This document shows, one piece after another, positions 40,841 to 49,086 of a stretch of DNA of 64,000 nt (position 1 is the stretch's first letter; the number at the start of each line of letters is the position of its first letter). The notes below the pieces were generated by a model. That model saw only the letters and a list, made by a program, of their open reading frames with translations. It ran no database searches and had not been told where the DNA came from. Made by a program: the position numbers and the translations under genes. Origin of the DNA: Marinobacter sp. ATCH36 (GTDB lineage Bacteria > Pseudomonadota > Gammaproteobacteria > Pseudomonadales > Oleiphilaceae); assembly GCF_023555055.1 (NCBI RefSeq), contig NZ_JAMJPL010000004.1:248001-312000 (forward strand), given 5' to 3'.

Positions 40841-41269
40841 ATGCCAGACTCCGATATTCGTTGGCTTCAACGCTTCAGTAATTTCAAAAAAGCGTTCAAT
40901 CAGCTCGATTCCGCCGTACAGTTATGCAAAACACGGGAATTGTCCGATCTGGAGAAACAGGGGCTGATTCAGGCATTCGAGTATACGTACGAATTATCCT
41001 GGAATGTGATCCGGGATTATTTTCGGTGGCAAGGCAACACGTCAATTACAGGCTCCCGGGATGCAATCCGCGAAGCGTTTGCCAACGGACTGCTGGAGGA
41101 AGGTGAAGGCTGGATGCGAATGCTGCAAGATCGGAACCGCACATCGCACACTTATAACGAAGATACGGCACGCGCAATACTGAACAACATACTCATGCAA
41201 TACCACAGCCTGTTCGAGAAACTACAGACACGCATGGGCGATGAGGTAAAGAAACATGGCCTTGCCTGA
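40841..41269 (+). CDS. HEPN-type partner of a MNT nucleotidyltransferase (HI0074-like)
   Basis: A 142-residue helical protein of the nucleotidyltransferase substrate-binding (HI0074) group, a HEPN relative. The start MPDSDIRWLQRFSNFKKAFN, the middle IQAFEYTYELSWNVIRDYF and the RNRTSHTYNE motif (R-x4-H HEPN signature) are diagnostic. HEPN-MNT pairs act as toxin-antitoxin systems in which the MNT partner modifies or masks the RNase. ATG 40841 has AAAGGA upstream and was preferred to an earlier frame start at 40694 in the abiEii fragment. It overlaps the MNT gene by 14 bases. Confidence 0.87.
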   Translation: MPDSDIRWLQRFSNFKKAFNQLDSAVQLCKTRELSDLEKQGLIQAFEYTYELSWNVIRDYFRWQGNTSITGSRDAIREAFANGLLEEGEGWMRMLQDRNRTSHTYNEDTARAILNNILMQYHSLFEKLQTRMGDEVKKHGLA

Positions 41270-41582
41270 AACAGCCGAACCTGTGGATACGTTCGGACTC
41301 CCAAGCCACGTGATGACGGAATTAAAATCCGTATTCGCCAGGCACCCTGGAATAGAAGAAGTTACCCTCTACGGCTCCCGAGCCAAAGGAAACTATCGAT
41401 ACAACTCCGATATTGATCTGATGCTAACCGCACCCGGGCTTTCGCGGCCAGAGTTCAATGAAATCGAACTCGAGATTGATGACCTATTACTGCCCTGGAA
41501 GGTGGATCTGGCACTGAAACACCAGGTTGATAACCCCGCCCTGCTTGAGCACGTCAGACGAGTTGGCACTCCGGTTGGGTAG
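41256..41582 (+). CDS. MNT-domain nucleotidyltransferase antitoxin (HI0073-like)
   Basis: A 108-residue minimal nucleotidyltransferase. VTLYGSRAKGNYRYNSDIDL contains the GSRAKG and D-x-D catalytic signature, followed by LLLPWKVDLALKHQV with the third acid. MNT proteins counter HEPN toxins, some by AMP-transfer to the HEPN active-site region. It follows the HEPN gene with a 14-base overlap and ends 3 bases before the last solo palindrome of the array. Confidence 0.9.
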   Translation: MALPETAEPVDTFGLPSHVMTELKSVFARHPGIEEVTLYGSRAKGNYRYNSDIDLMLTAPGLSRPEFNEIELEIDDLLLPWKVDLALKHQVDNPALLEHVRRVGTPVG

Positions 41583-41585
41583 CTT

Positions 41586-41598
41586 GGGGTCTGACCCC
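41586..41598. repeat. Solo GGGGTCTGACCCC half-repeat, end of the array
   Basis: A single palindrome just after the MNT stop and 23 bases before the MBL-fold gene; it is the last copy seen in the window. Confidence 0.9.
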
Positions 41599-41620
41599 AC
41601 TATAGTACAAGGATAACTCC

Positions 41621-42982
41621 ATGAAGCTGAAATTCCTCGGCGGTGCGGGCACGGTTACCGGTTCACGCTATTTACTGTCGGATGAGAAACACCGGCTCCT
41701 GGTGGACTGCGGGATGTATCAGGGTGTCAAGAACCTGCGCAAGCGCAACTGGGCGCCTTTCCCTGTAGAGCCGTCATCCATCAATGCGGTGGTTCTTACC
41801 CATGCGCACATCGACCATACCGGCTACCTGCCCGCCCTGGTAAAGAATGGCTTCAATGGAAAAATCTACTGCACCAAGGCCACCCACGAGCTATGCAAAG
41901 TTTTGCTGCCCGATGCCGGCTACCTTCAAGAAGAGGACGCCAAATACGCCTTCCGCAAAGGATTCTCCAAGCACGACAAGCCGGAACCGCTCTTTACTGT
42001 GAAGGACGCACACGAAGCCCTGAAGCACTTCGAGTCTGTGCACTTCCATGAAAAAATCGAGCCAGTGAAAGGCATGGAGGTTACCTTCACCCCGGCGGGC
42101 CATATCCTGGGGTCTTCCTGCGTGCATGTGCACCACCGGAGCAGCGACCGCACGGTGGTATTCAGCGGCGATGTGGGGCGCCAGAATGACGTGATCATGC
42201 GGCCACCGGAGCCAATCAGCAAAGCAGACGTGCTGGTGTGCGAATCTACCTATGGCGACCGGCTACATGGAGAAACTGACCCGGAGAGGGTACTGGCAGA
42301 GATCATCACCAAGACCGCAGGGCGCGGTGGCATTGTGCTTATGCCCTCATTTGCCGTCGGCCGGGCGCAGATGCTGTTGTACCTGATTCACAAGATCATG
42401 GCCGAAGGCCGGATACCGAAAATGCCGGTCTACCTGAACAGCCCTATGGCGATAAAGGCCACCGAGATCTTTTCCCGGCACCACAAGGAACATCGTTTAA
42501 CCGGCGCACAATGCGACATGATCGACGAGAATACTGAGTTTGTGCGCACCGTGGACGAGTCCATCGAGCTCAACAGTGTGCGCTACCCTTGCGTGATCAT
42601 CTCGGCCAGCGGCATGGCCAGTGGTGGCCGCGTGCTGCACCATCTGAAAACCCTGCTGCCGAATCCAAGGAACAGCATTGTGTTTGCCGGCTTCCAGGCC
42701 CCGGGAACCCGTGGGGATGCCTTGGTGAACGGGGCCGAATCGGTGAAGATTCATGGGGAGTACTGGCCGGTTAAGGCGGAGGTTCATAATCTGGATTCAC
42801 TGTCTGCACATGGAGATTATGAGGAGATCTTGCAGTGGCTAAGTGAGGGTTCGCTGAAGCCGGAGAAGGTTTATATTACGCACGGTGAGGTTGTGGCTAG
42901 TGATGTGATGAGGAAACGGGTTAGAGACCGGTTTGGGTGGGATGTTGAGGTGGCGGAGTTGTTTGAGGAAGTGGAGGTATGA
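41621..42982 (+). CDS. MBL-fold / beta-CASP RNA-processing exonuclease
   Basis: A 453-residue metallo-beta-lactamase protein with beta-CASP and RMMBL segments, related to archaeal and eukaryotic cleavage factors and to bacterial YSH1-like nucleases. Zinc motifs: LTHAHIDHTGYLP (HxHxDH), FTPAGHILGSS, VFSGDVGRQND and, near the end, LSAHGDYEEIL and YITHGE. The start MKLKFLGGAGTVTGSRYLL is exact for the family. It acts on RNA in the cytoplasm; the substrate is unknown. It adjoins the TA array but probably belongs to the chromosome backbone. Confidence 0.9.
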   Translation: MKLKFLGGAGTVTGSRYLLSDEKHRLLVDCGMYQGVKNLRKRNWAPFPVEPSSINAVVLTHAHIDHTGYLPALVKNGFNGKIYCTKATHELCKVLLPDAGYLQEEDAKYAFRKGFSKHDKPEPLFTVKDAHEALKHFESVHFHEKIEPVKGMEVTFTPAGHILGSSCVHVHHRSSDRTVVFSGDVGRQNDVIMRPPEPISKADVLVCESTYGDRLHGETDPERVLAEIITKTAGRGGIVLMPSFAVGRAQMLLYLIHKIMAEGRIPKMPVYLNSPMAIKATEIFSRHHKEHRLTGAQCDMIDENTEFVRTVDESIELNSVRYPCVIISASGMASGGRVLHHLKTLLPNPRNSIVFAGFQAPGTRGDALVNGAESVKIHGEYWPVKAEVHNLDSLSAHGDYEEILQWLSEGSLKPEKVYITHGEVVASDVMRKRVRDRFGWDVEVAELFEEVEV

Positions 42983-43111
42983 ACATGGGATCAGATGACC
43001 TCCTATTGCCAGTTTAGGTGCATTAATGTTTTCTCTCGTTGTTGTTGAAAGCGTATACACTCAACGCTATGGAAGAGCGCGGCGAGGATCAACCCACCTA
43101 ACGGCCAGTCA

Positions 43112-43396
43112 TCAATAAATCGGAGCAAAGCCAACGGTGCTGCAATCGGCATAAACTTCAACAATCTGGCCATCAATCCACACAGCTAAGGCATCTGCCG
43201 TGCCCGTAGCACTGCTGCCATACCGGACTTCCGAAGAACCATCGCTGGAAACGCGGATGCGCCCCTCATTTGGACAGGCTTGATAGTCGGAGATGCCGAC
43301 TGGAGTATGTGTCGATATCTGGACATACCCTCCAACCGAAGAGTCAATCAGCTTGCCGACCATCGTAAACTCGGCGTCAAACTCTATCCCTTCCAA
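43112..43396 (-). CDS. Unrecognised small protein or gene remnant
   Basis: A 94-codon frame, open a little further upstream (NRYVALINAETRLEGIEFDA after a stop). It has a beta-rich look: GGYVQISTHTPVGI, EGRIRVSSDGSSEVRYGSS and ALAVWIDGQIVEVYADCSTV. There is no clear start: TTG 43396 or ATG 43363, neither with a good ribosome site. It may be the C-terminal remnant of a longer surface protein or minor-pilin-type gene next to pilA. No family recognised. The surrounding gap 43397-43710 holds nothing else I can support. Confidence 0.35.
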   Translation of the reverse strand: MEGIEFDAEFTMVGKLIDSSVGGYVQISTHTPVGISDYQACPNEGRIRVSSDGSSEVRYGSSATGTADALAVWIDGQIVEVYADCSTVGFAPIY

Positions 43397-43639
43397 ACGC
43401 GTTTCAGCGTTGATCAGAGCGACGTAGCGATTTTAGGGGATGATTACAATGCAGTGACCATTTCTACCAATACCCAATTCTGACACTGGGCTGAATTGCT
43501 AAAAGAGGAAGGATAGTCAATTTTTAGAAAGACCGAATCTGGGAGGAAGCTGTGTTGTCATCCCAAATGGCTAAGGAGGCTAATGTGTCCATGATCAATT
43601 ATGTACCACAACCCCGAATTAGACGCCGCCAGAAACGAC

Positions 43640-43670
43640 AAAGGCCCGGGGTCGTAACCGCCGAGCCTTT
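43640..43670 (-). terminator. Likely terminator of pilA
   Basis: A hairpin with outer arms AAAGGC / GCCTTT and inner CGG / CCG lies 41 bases beyond the pilA stop on the minus strand. It is followed by a weakly T-rich tail. Confidence 0.5.
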
Positions 43671-43710
43671 GGGGATTAGGTCAGGCTATGTTGTGCCTGT
43701 CCTCGATGAT

Positions 43711-44175
43711 TTACGGTCTGCAGTTTGCAGGAGCCCAATTTGCCGACGCATTGGTGGCAGCATCAATTGTGGCTGAGCACGCCCACCCCTCAATCATATC
43801 GCCCGCTGCCGCAATAGCCGGATCAGGCGTTAGAACGATATCAAATCCGGCCATATCATCAAAACCTTCGGCTGTAATCACGCCAGTGTCATCTGCAGCA
43901 GTAACTCTTTCAACATACTGAGTTATGTTTCCGCCAGCAGCAGCAGGTTCGTTATTACATGAACTGTAATTAGCAAAACCTGATTGATTAATCTCTGTAA
44001 CGCAGGTTCTTACACTACTAGCCGCCAATACCACCTCAGAAGCCTTAGCACGATTAGTGTAATCCTGATACGCAGGGATCGCCACGGCTGCGAGAATACC
44101 AATAATCGCCACAACGATCATCAGTTCAATCAGAGTAAAACCCTGCTGACCCTTCTTCATTTGAATCTTTTGCAT
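43711..44175 (-). CDS. pilA: Type IV pilin PilA
   Basis: A major type IV pilin of 154 residues. The prepilin leader ends at Gly and is followed by [20 protein letters not shown], with Glu at position +5 of the mature protein. The globular part has two cysteine pairs ([27 protein letters not shown] and NWAPANC), the last of which forms the D-loop of type IVa pilins. It would be cut and N-methylated by PilD and assembled by PilB and PilC, encoded divergently. ATG 44175 has AGAGG upstream; ATG 44160 is an alternative giving a shorter leader. A sigma-54 promoter candidate lies 94 bases upstream. Confidence 0.95.
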   Translation of the reverse strand: MQKIQMKKGQQGFTLIELMIVVAIIGILAAVAIPAYQDYTNRAKASEVVLAASSVRTCVTEINQSGFANYSSCNNEPAAAGGNITQYVERVTAADDTGVITAEGFDDMAGFDIVLTPDPAIAAAGDMIEGWACSATIDAATNASANWAPANCRP

Positions 44176-44268
44176 AAAATCAACCTCTAGCGTTGTCGTT
44201 CCTCGTTTTTACCAGCTCCGGGGCGGTGGAGCATTGCCCCGGGTCCGCATTGAGCCCACGGTAACCTA

Positions 44269-44284
44269 AGCAGCCACCGTGCCA
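44269..44284 (-). promoter_or_regulatory. Sigma-54 (RpoN) promoter candidate for pilA
   Basis: The minus strand reads TGGCACGGTGGCTGCT: the -24 GG and -12 GC are spaced by ten bases as required, with one departure from the TGGCAC-N5-TTGC consensus. Pilin genes of related bacteria are switched on by PilR with RpoN. The rest of the 44176-44566 gap has no gene. Confidence 0.7.
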
Positions 44285-44566
44285 ATTGCAACATAATGTT
44301 AAAAAAAGTCGGCTATTCAGTAACTTGCCATCCCAATGCGACAGAGACCACACAGGCTCACCAGGCCTGGCCGTCGCCCCAAGACGTCCAGAAGTGACAC
44401 TTTTTGTCACCCACACTATCACCTATCGGCATGCATGTTCAGCACGCTGTCTTTGAGAAACATCAACCCTGAGACCCACCCTGCTTTCCAAACCCAGGCC
44501 ATACATCTAAACTCTGGTACATAGAACTCATATTCAGCCACTTATAAGACTTTCCTCAGAGCATTT

Positions 44567-46282
44567 ATGGCGAGCAGCAACCGAAACGTGACGCTAACGG
44601 GCCTTGCCCGTCGATTTGTGGACGATGGGCTTCTGGATGAAGACACCGCCAAAGACGCCTTTATTCAGGCATCCCAGAACAAGATCCCCCTGATTACTTA
44701 TCTGGTTCAGAACGAACTGGCGAACAGCAGCGGCCTCGCCTTTTCTGCCGCCATGGAGTTCGGGGTGTCAGTGCTGGATCTGACCTCTTTCCTGCCGGAA
44801 ATGATGCCGGAGAAGGTTGTCGACGAAAAATTGGTCCGCAAGCACAACGCACTGCCACTTTATAAGCGAGGCAATCGGTTGTTTATTGCGGTTTCGGACC
44901 CGACCAATATCCAGGCGCTGGATGAGATCAAGTTCAATACCGGCCTGAGCACCGATGCCATTCTGGTGGACGATGCCAAACTTCGGGCTGCGATAGATAA
45001 GTATCTCGAATCCCAGGACAGCAGCATGGGAGACCTGGACGATGCTGACCTTGAGGGCGTAGAGACTGAGGGTGGAGAGCAGGAAGACGACGCTGTTGTT
45101 GCTGCCACAGACGTAGACGACGCGCCTATTGTTAAGTATGTCAACAAGATGCTGCTTGATGCTATTCGCGGTGGCGCATCGGATGTGCACTTCGAGCCTT
45201 ATGAAAAGACCTACCGGGTTCGTTACCGGACTGATGGCATTCTTAAAGAAATGTCTCGCCCCTCGATCAAGCTGGCGCCAAAGATATCCGCCCGCATAAA
45301 GATCATGGCGCAACTGGACATCTCTGAGCGCCGGGTACCCCAAGATGGCCGGATCAAGATGAAGCTGTCAAAAACCAAGGCCATCGATTTCCGGGTAAAC
45401 ACCCTGCCCACCCTTTGGGGTGAGAAGATTGTTCTGCGGATTCTGGACCCGAGCCAGGCCCAGATGGGCATTGACGCGCTTGGTTATGAGGACGACCAGA
45501 AGAAGCTTTACATGGATGCCCTTGAGCAGCCCCAGGGCATGATTCTGGTAACCGGGCCGACAGGCTCTGGTAAGACGGTCTCCCTTTATACCGGCCTGAA
45601 CATCCTGAATACGCCTGAGCTGAATATCTCTACCGCCGAGGACCCTGCCGAAATCAACCTGGAAGGTGTTAACCAGGTTAACGTAAATAACAAAGTGGGA
45701 CTGGGTTTTGCGGAAGCCCTTCGCGCGTTCCTGCGACAGGACCCGGACATTATCATGGTGGGCGAGATACGGGACCTGGAAACCGCCAACATTGCCATCA
45801 AGGCCGCCCAAACCGGCCACCTTGTTTTGTCTACCCTTCACACCAACAGCGCCGCAGAAACACTGACGCGGATGATGAATATGGGGGTACCTGCGTTCAA
45901 CATTGCAACGTCGGTTAGCCTGATCATTGCGCAGCGGCTGGGCCGTCGTTTGTGTAAATCCTGCAAACAGCCTGCAACCGTTCCCAACCAGATCCTTTTA
46001 GAGGAGGGGTTCACACAGGAACAAATTGATACAGAGTTCACGTTGTACCGCCCCAAGGGCTGTGATAAATGCACTAATGGATATAAAGGCCGCGTCGGGA
46101 TTTACGAGGTGGTCAAGATCACCGAAGAGCTGGCAAACATGATTATGGAAGAGGCCAGTTCCATTAAAATTGCAAAGCAGGCTCAGGCCGAAGGCTTCCG
46201 AAATCTGCGGCAATCCGCCCTTAGGAAGGTAATCGAGGGTGTGACCAGCCTTGAGGAAGCTAACCGCGTGACGAAGGATTAA
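44567..46282 (+). CDS. pilB: Type IV pilus assembly ATPase PilB
   Basis: The extension motor of the type IV pilus, 571 residues. The N-terminal regulatory domain (about 1-170) is followed by the GspE-type ATPase: Walker A GPTGSGKTVSLYTGL, Asp box and Walker B around FLRQDPDIIMVGEIRD, His box TGHLVLSTLHTNSAAETL. The tetracysteine zinc site is CKSCKQ...CDKCTNG. It powers addition of PilA subunits to the pilus base. First gene of the pilBCD set, 5 bases upstream of pilC. The start at ATG 44567 fits family length. Confidence 0.97.
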   Translation: MASSNRNVTLTGLARRFVDDGLLDEDTAKDAFIQASQNKIPLITYLVQNELANSSGLAFSAAMEFGVSVLDLTSFLPEMMPEKVVDEKLVRKHNALPLYKRGNRLFIAVSDPTNIQALDEIKFNTGLSTDAILVDDAKLRAAIDKYLESQDSSMGDLDDADLEGVETEGGEQEDDAVVAATDVDDAPIVKYVNKMLLDAIRGGASDVHFEPYEKTYRVRYRTDGILKEMSRPSIKLAPKISARIKIMAQLDISERRVPQDGRIKMKLSKTKAIDFRVNTLPTLWGEKIVLRILDPSQAQMGIDALGYEDDQKKLYMDALEQPQGMILVTGPTGSGKTVSLYTGLNILNTPELNISTAEDPAEINLEGVNQVNVNNKVGLGFAEALRAFLRQDPDIIMVGEIRDLETANIAIKAAQTGHLVLSTLHTNSAAETLTRMMNMGVPAFNIATSVSLIIAQRLGRRLCKSCKQPATVPNQILLEEGFTQEQIDTEFTLYRPKGCDKCTNGYKGRVGIYEVVKITEELANMIMEEASSIKIAKQAQAEGFRNLRQSALRKVIEGVTSLEEANRVTKD

Positions 46283-46287
46283 GAAGT

Positions 46288-47508
46288 ATGGCTGCGAAAA
46301 CAGAAAAACTTCAGGCATTTGTCTGGGAAGGCAAAGACCGCAAGGGCAACAAGTCCAAGGGCGAAGTATCCGGCACCAACCTGGCGCTGGTGAAAGCGCA
46401 GTTGCGTAAGCAGGGCATTATTCCGGACAAGGTCAAGAAAAAGCCCAAGCCGTTGTTCGGGGGCAGCAAGAAGATCACGCCATTTGATATCGCCTTGTTT
46501 ACGCGGCAGATGGCGACGATGATGAAGGCGGGTGTGCCTTTGGTTCAGAGCTTTGACATTGTCACGGATGGTCTGGAGAATCAGGGACTGAGAGACTTGA
46601 TTGCAGCGGTTCGTAACGATGTTGCCTCCGGTACCAGTTTTGCCAACGCCCTTCGTCGTCACCCCAAGCACTTCGACAACCTCTATTGCAACCTGGTGGA
46701 CTCCGGTGAAAAAGCCGGTGCATTGGAGCAGATGCTCGACCGGATTGCGATGTATCTTGAGAAAACGGAAACCCTCAAGAAAAAGGTCAAGAAGGCTATG
46801 ACCTATCCGATCGCGGTTATCGTGGTCGCTATTGTTGTAACCGCTATTCTACTCGTTAAAGTGGTTCCGCAGTTCGAAAGCCTGTTCCAGGGCTTTGGTG
46901 CCGATCTGCCTCTGTTTACCCAGTTTATTATTGGGATATCGGAATGGATGCAGAAGTGGTGGTTTATTGTACTGCTGGGCATCGTGGGCTTTGTATTCTT
47001 ATTTAAGGAGGCCAAGAAGAAATCGCTCAAATTCTCGGACCTTGTTGATAAATATGTCCTGAAACTGCCGGTGGTCGGTGAGATTCTTGATAAGTCTGCC
47101 GTTGCCAAGTTTGGTCGGGTACTTTCGACTACCTTCGCATCCGGTGTTCCGCTGGTGGATGCCCTTGAGTCAGTTGCTGGCGCGACCGGTAATGCGGTGT
47201 ATCGCGACGCTGTAATGAAGATTAGGGATGATGTGTCCAGTGGTACCCAGTTGCAAGCGTCCATGAAAACGACCGGTGTGTTCCCGGTGATGGCCGTGCA
47301 GTTAACCTCAATCGGCGAAGAGTCCGGTAACCTGGATGAGATGCTGGAGAAGGTTGCTGACCACTACGAGGGTGTTGTTGACGATATGGTAGATAACCTG
47401 ACTGCCTTGATGGAGCCGATGATTATGGCGGTTCTGGGCGTCCTGGTGGGCGGCTTAATCATTGGCATGTACCTGCCAATCTTCCAGATGGGTCAGGTAG
47501 TTGGTTGA
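46288..47508 (+). CDS. pilC: Type IV pilus platform protein PilC
   Basis: A 406-residue inner-membrane platform protein of the GspF family. Two cytoplasmic GspF domains each precede membrane segments, for example AVIVVAIVVTAILLVKVVPQ, WWFIVLLGIVGFVFLF and the closing MAVLGVLVGGLIIGMYLPIF. KITPFDIALFTRQMATMMKA is characteristic. It couples PilB rotation to pilin insertion. It starts 5 bases after pilB and is followed by a GTCGGAT-type repeat. Confidence 0.96.
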   Translation: MAAKTEKLQAFVWEGKDRKGNKSKGEVSGTNLALVKAQLRKQGIIPDKVKKKPKPLFGGSKKITPFDIALFTRQMATMMKAGVPLVQSFDIVTDGLENQGLRDLIAAVRNDVASGTSFANALRRHPKHFDNLYCNLVDSGEKAGALEQMLDRIAMYLEKTETLKKKVKKAMTYPIAVIVVAIVVTAILLVKVVPQFESLFQGFGADLPLFTQFIIGISEWMQKWWFIVLLGIVGFVFLFKEAKKKSLKFSDLVDKYVLKLPVVGEILDKSAVAKFGRVLSTTFASGVPLVDALESVAGATGNAVYRDAVMKIRDDVSSGTQLQASMKTTGVFPVMAVQLTSIGEESGNLDEMLEKVADHYEGVVDDMVDNLTALMEPMIMAVLGVLVGGLIIGMYLPIFQMGQVVG

Positions 47509-47521
47509 ATTGTGCCATTTT

Positions 47522-47558
47522 GTCGGATTACGGCCCTCTCGGGCCTAATCCGACCTAC
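47522..47558. repeat. GTCGGAT-type palindromic repeat after pilC
   Basis: GTCGGATTA and TAATCCGAC arms with an extra GGCCC/GGGCC inner stem, then CTAC. The structure could act as a transcription stop or mRNA 3' stabiliser between pilC and pilD. Confidence 0.8.
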
Positions 47559-47608
47559 TCTAGTGAAGATTTCGACTCGATCGCCGCTTCCCGCATTTCG
47601 GATAATCT

Positions 47609-48484
47609 ATGCTCACTCTAGACACCTTGCTTGCCACGCCCTGGCTACTTTATATCGTTGTTATCTTTGTCTCCCTCTGCATAGGCAGCTTCCTAAACGT
47701 CGTCATCCTCCGCCTGCCAAAAATAATGCAACAAGACTGGCGCTGCCAGTGTGAAGAGTTTCTGGAATTACCGGAGGAACAACGAAAGGAAGAAGAGACG
47801 GTCACACTCTCCAAGCCGGCGTCCACCTGCCCTTCCTGTGGCCACAAAATCCGCGCCTGGGAGAATATTCCGGTGATCAGTTACCTGGTGCTGCGTGGAA
47901 AGTGTGCTTCCTGCAAAACCGGTATTTCCCCGCGCTATCCGATTATTGAGGCCATTACGGCGCTGTTTTCGGTGGTGACGATATTTATCATCGGGCCAAC
48001 TGAGGCGGCGCTGTGGGCGTTGTTGCTGGTGTGGGCGCTGATTGCGCTGACGGTGATTGATTTTGATACCCAGTTGTTGCCGGATAGCATCACACTGCCG
48101 TTGTTGTGGCTCGGGTTGGTATTGAATTACTTTGGCGTGCTCACGGACTTTAACGGTGCCTTCTGGGGCGCTGTGGCCGGGTATCTGTCACTCTGGTCGG
48201 TGTACTGGTTGTTCAAGCTGGTAACGGGCAAGGAAGGCATGGGCCATGGGGATTTCAAGTTATTAGCTGCACTCGGTGCCTGGCTGGGCTGGGAGTTGTT
48301 GCCGGCGGTGATTTTGTTGTCGTCGGTGGTTGGTGCCGTGGTGGGGATCAGTTTGATGGTGTTCCGCAAGCATGGGCGTGAGGTGCCGATTCCGTTTGGG
48401 CCGTATTTGGCGGCGGCGGGGTTGCTTTGTCTCTGGTTTGGGGCAGAAATTCTGGCCGCGTGGCATGGGTATTTGGGGGTTTAA
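47609..48484 (+). CDS. pilD: Prepilin peptidase PilD
   Basis: A 291-residue aspartic membrane protease and N-methyltransferase that processes PilA. It has the zinc-binding CPSCGHKI...CASCKTG pair, the catalytic Asp residues in VIDFDTQLLPDSITLP and GHGDFKLLAALGAW, and about eight hydrophobic helices beginning with PWLLYIVVIFVSLCIGSFLN. It lies downstream of pilC, separated by a REP element, and its TAA stop overlaps the coaE ATG by one base. Confidence 0.96.
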   Translation: MLTLDTLLATPWLLYIVVIFVSLCIGSFLNVVILRLPKIMQQDWRCQCEEFLELPEEQRKEEETVTLSKPASTCPSCGHKIRAWENIPVISYLVLRGKCASCKTGISPRYPIIEAITALFSVVTIFIIGPTEAALWALLLVWALIALTVIDFDTQLLPDSITLPLLWLGLVLNYFGVLTDFNGAFWGAVAGYLSLWSVYWLFKLVTGKEGMGHGDFKLLAALGAWLGWELLPAVILLSSVVGAVVGISLMVFRKHGREVPIPFGPYLAAAGLLCLWFGAEILAAWHGYLGV

Positions 48485-49086
48485 TGGCTGTCGTTGGGCT
48501 CACTGGCGGTATTGGTTCCGGTAAATCCACTGTGGTGCGAATGTTTGGCGCCCTTGGCGTGCACTGGGTGGACGCGGATGATGTTGCCCGTGCGGTTGTG
48601 GAGCCTGGCACTCCCGCACTGGAGCAGATTGCGGAGCATTTCGGGCGTGACATTCTGCTGCCGGACGGTGGCCTCAACCGCGCGGCACTACGGCAGGTTG
48701 TATTTGATGCGCCAGAGGAACGGGCCTGGCTGGAAGGGTTGTTGCACCCGGTGATTCGTGAGGAATTGGTACGTCAGCTGCAGCCGGCGGACTATGCCCT
48801 GCCCTATGTTTTGCTGGTGTCGCCGTTGTTGCTGGAAACGGACCAGCATCAGCTGGTGGACAAGGTGGTTGTAGTCGATGTGCCCGTGGATGTGCAGCTT
48901 GAACGAACCATGGCCAGGGATGATAATGCGCGGGATCAGGTTCAGCGAATCATTGACGCCCAGATCCCCCGTGAAAAACGGCTGCAAAGGGCTGATGAGA
49001 TAGTGGACAACAACCGGCCCGTTTCAGAGGTTGAACATCGCGTTGAGGCGTTACACAAGCAGTTTATGGTGGCGTTTGACCGCTGA
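48484..49086 (+). CDS. coaE: Dephospho-CoA kinase
   Basis: A 200-residue P-loop kinase that makes the last step of coenzyme A synthesis by phosphorylating the ribose 3'-OH. Motifs: VVGLTGGIGSGKSTVVRMF at the start, VDADDVAR (substrate Asp), LVSPLLLE and ARDDNARDQVQRII. Length is normal. The start at ATG 48484 directly follows pilD, a linkage seen in many gammaproteobacteria. The longer frame from 48427 lies in pilD. It overlaps the following gene. Confidence 0.95.
   Translation: MAVVGLTGGIGSGKSTVVRMFGALGVHWVDADDVARAVVEPGTPALEQIAEHFGRDILLPDGGLNRAALRQVVFDAPEERAWLEGLLHPVIREELVRQLQPADYALPYVLLVSPLLLETDQHQLVDKVVVVDVPVDVQLERTMARDDNARDQVQRIIDAQIPREKRLQRADEIVDNNRPVSEVEHRVEALHKQFMVAFDR

Noticed and set aside
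32963..41598. Regularly recurring palindromes taken as a CRISPR array
   Set aside because: The intervals are hundreds of bases to over 1 kb long, contain genes, and no cas genes are present; the repeats are paired REP-like elements.
43397..43710. tRNA gene next to pilA, as in Pseudomonas
   Set aside because: No cloverleaf or conserved T-loop sequence was found in this gap or in 42983-43111.
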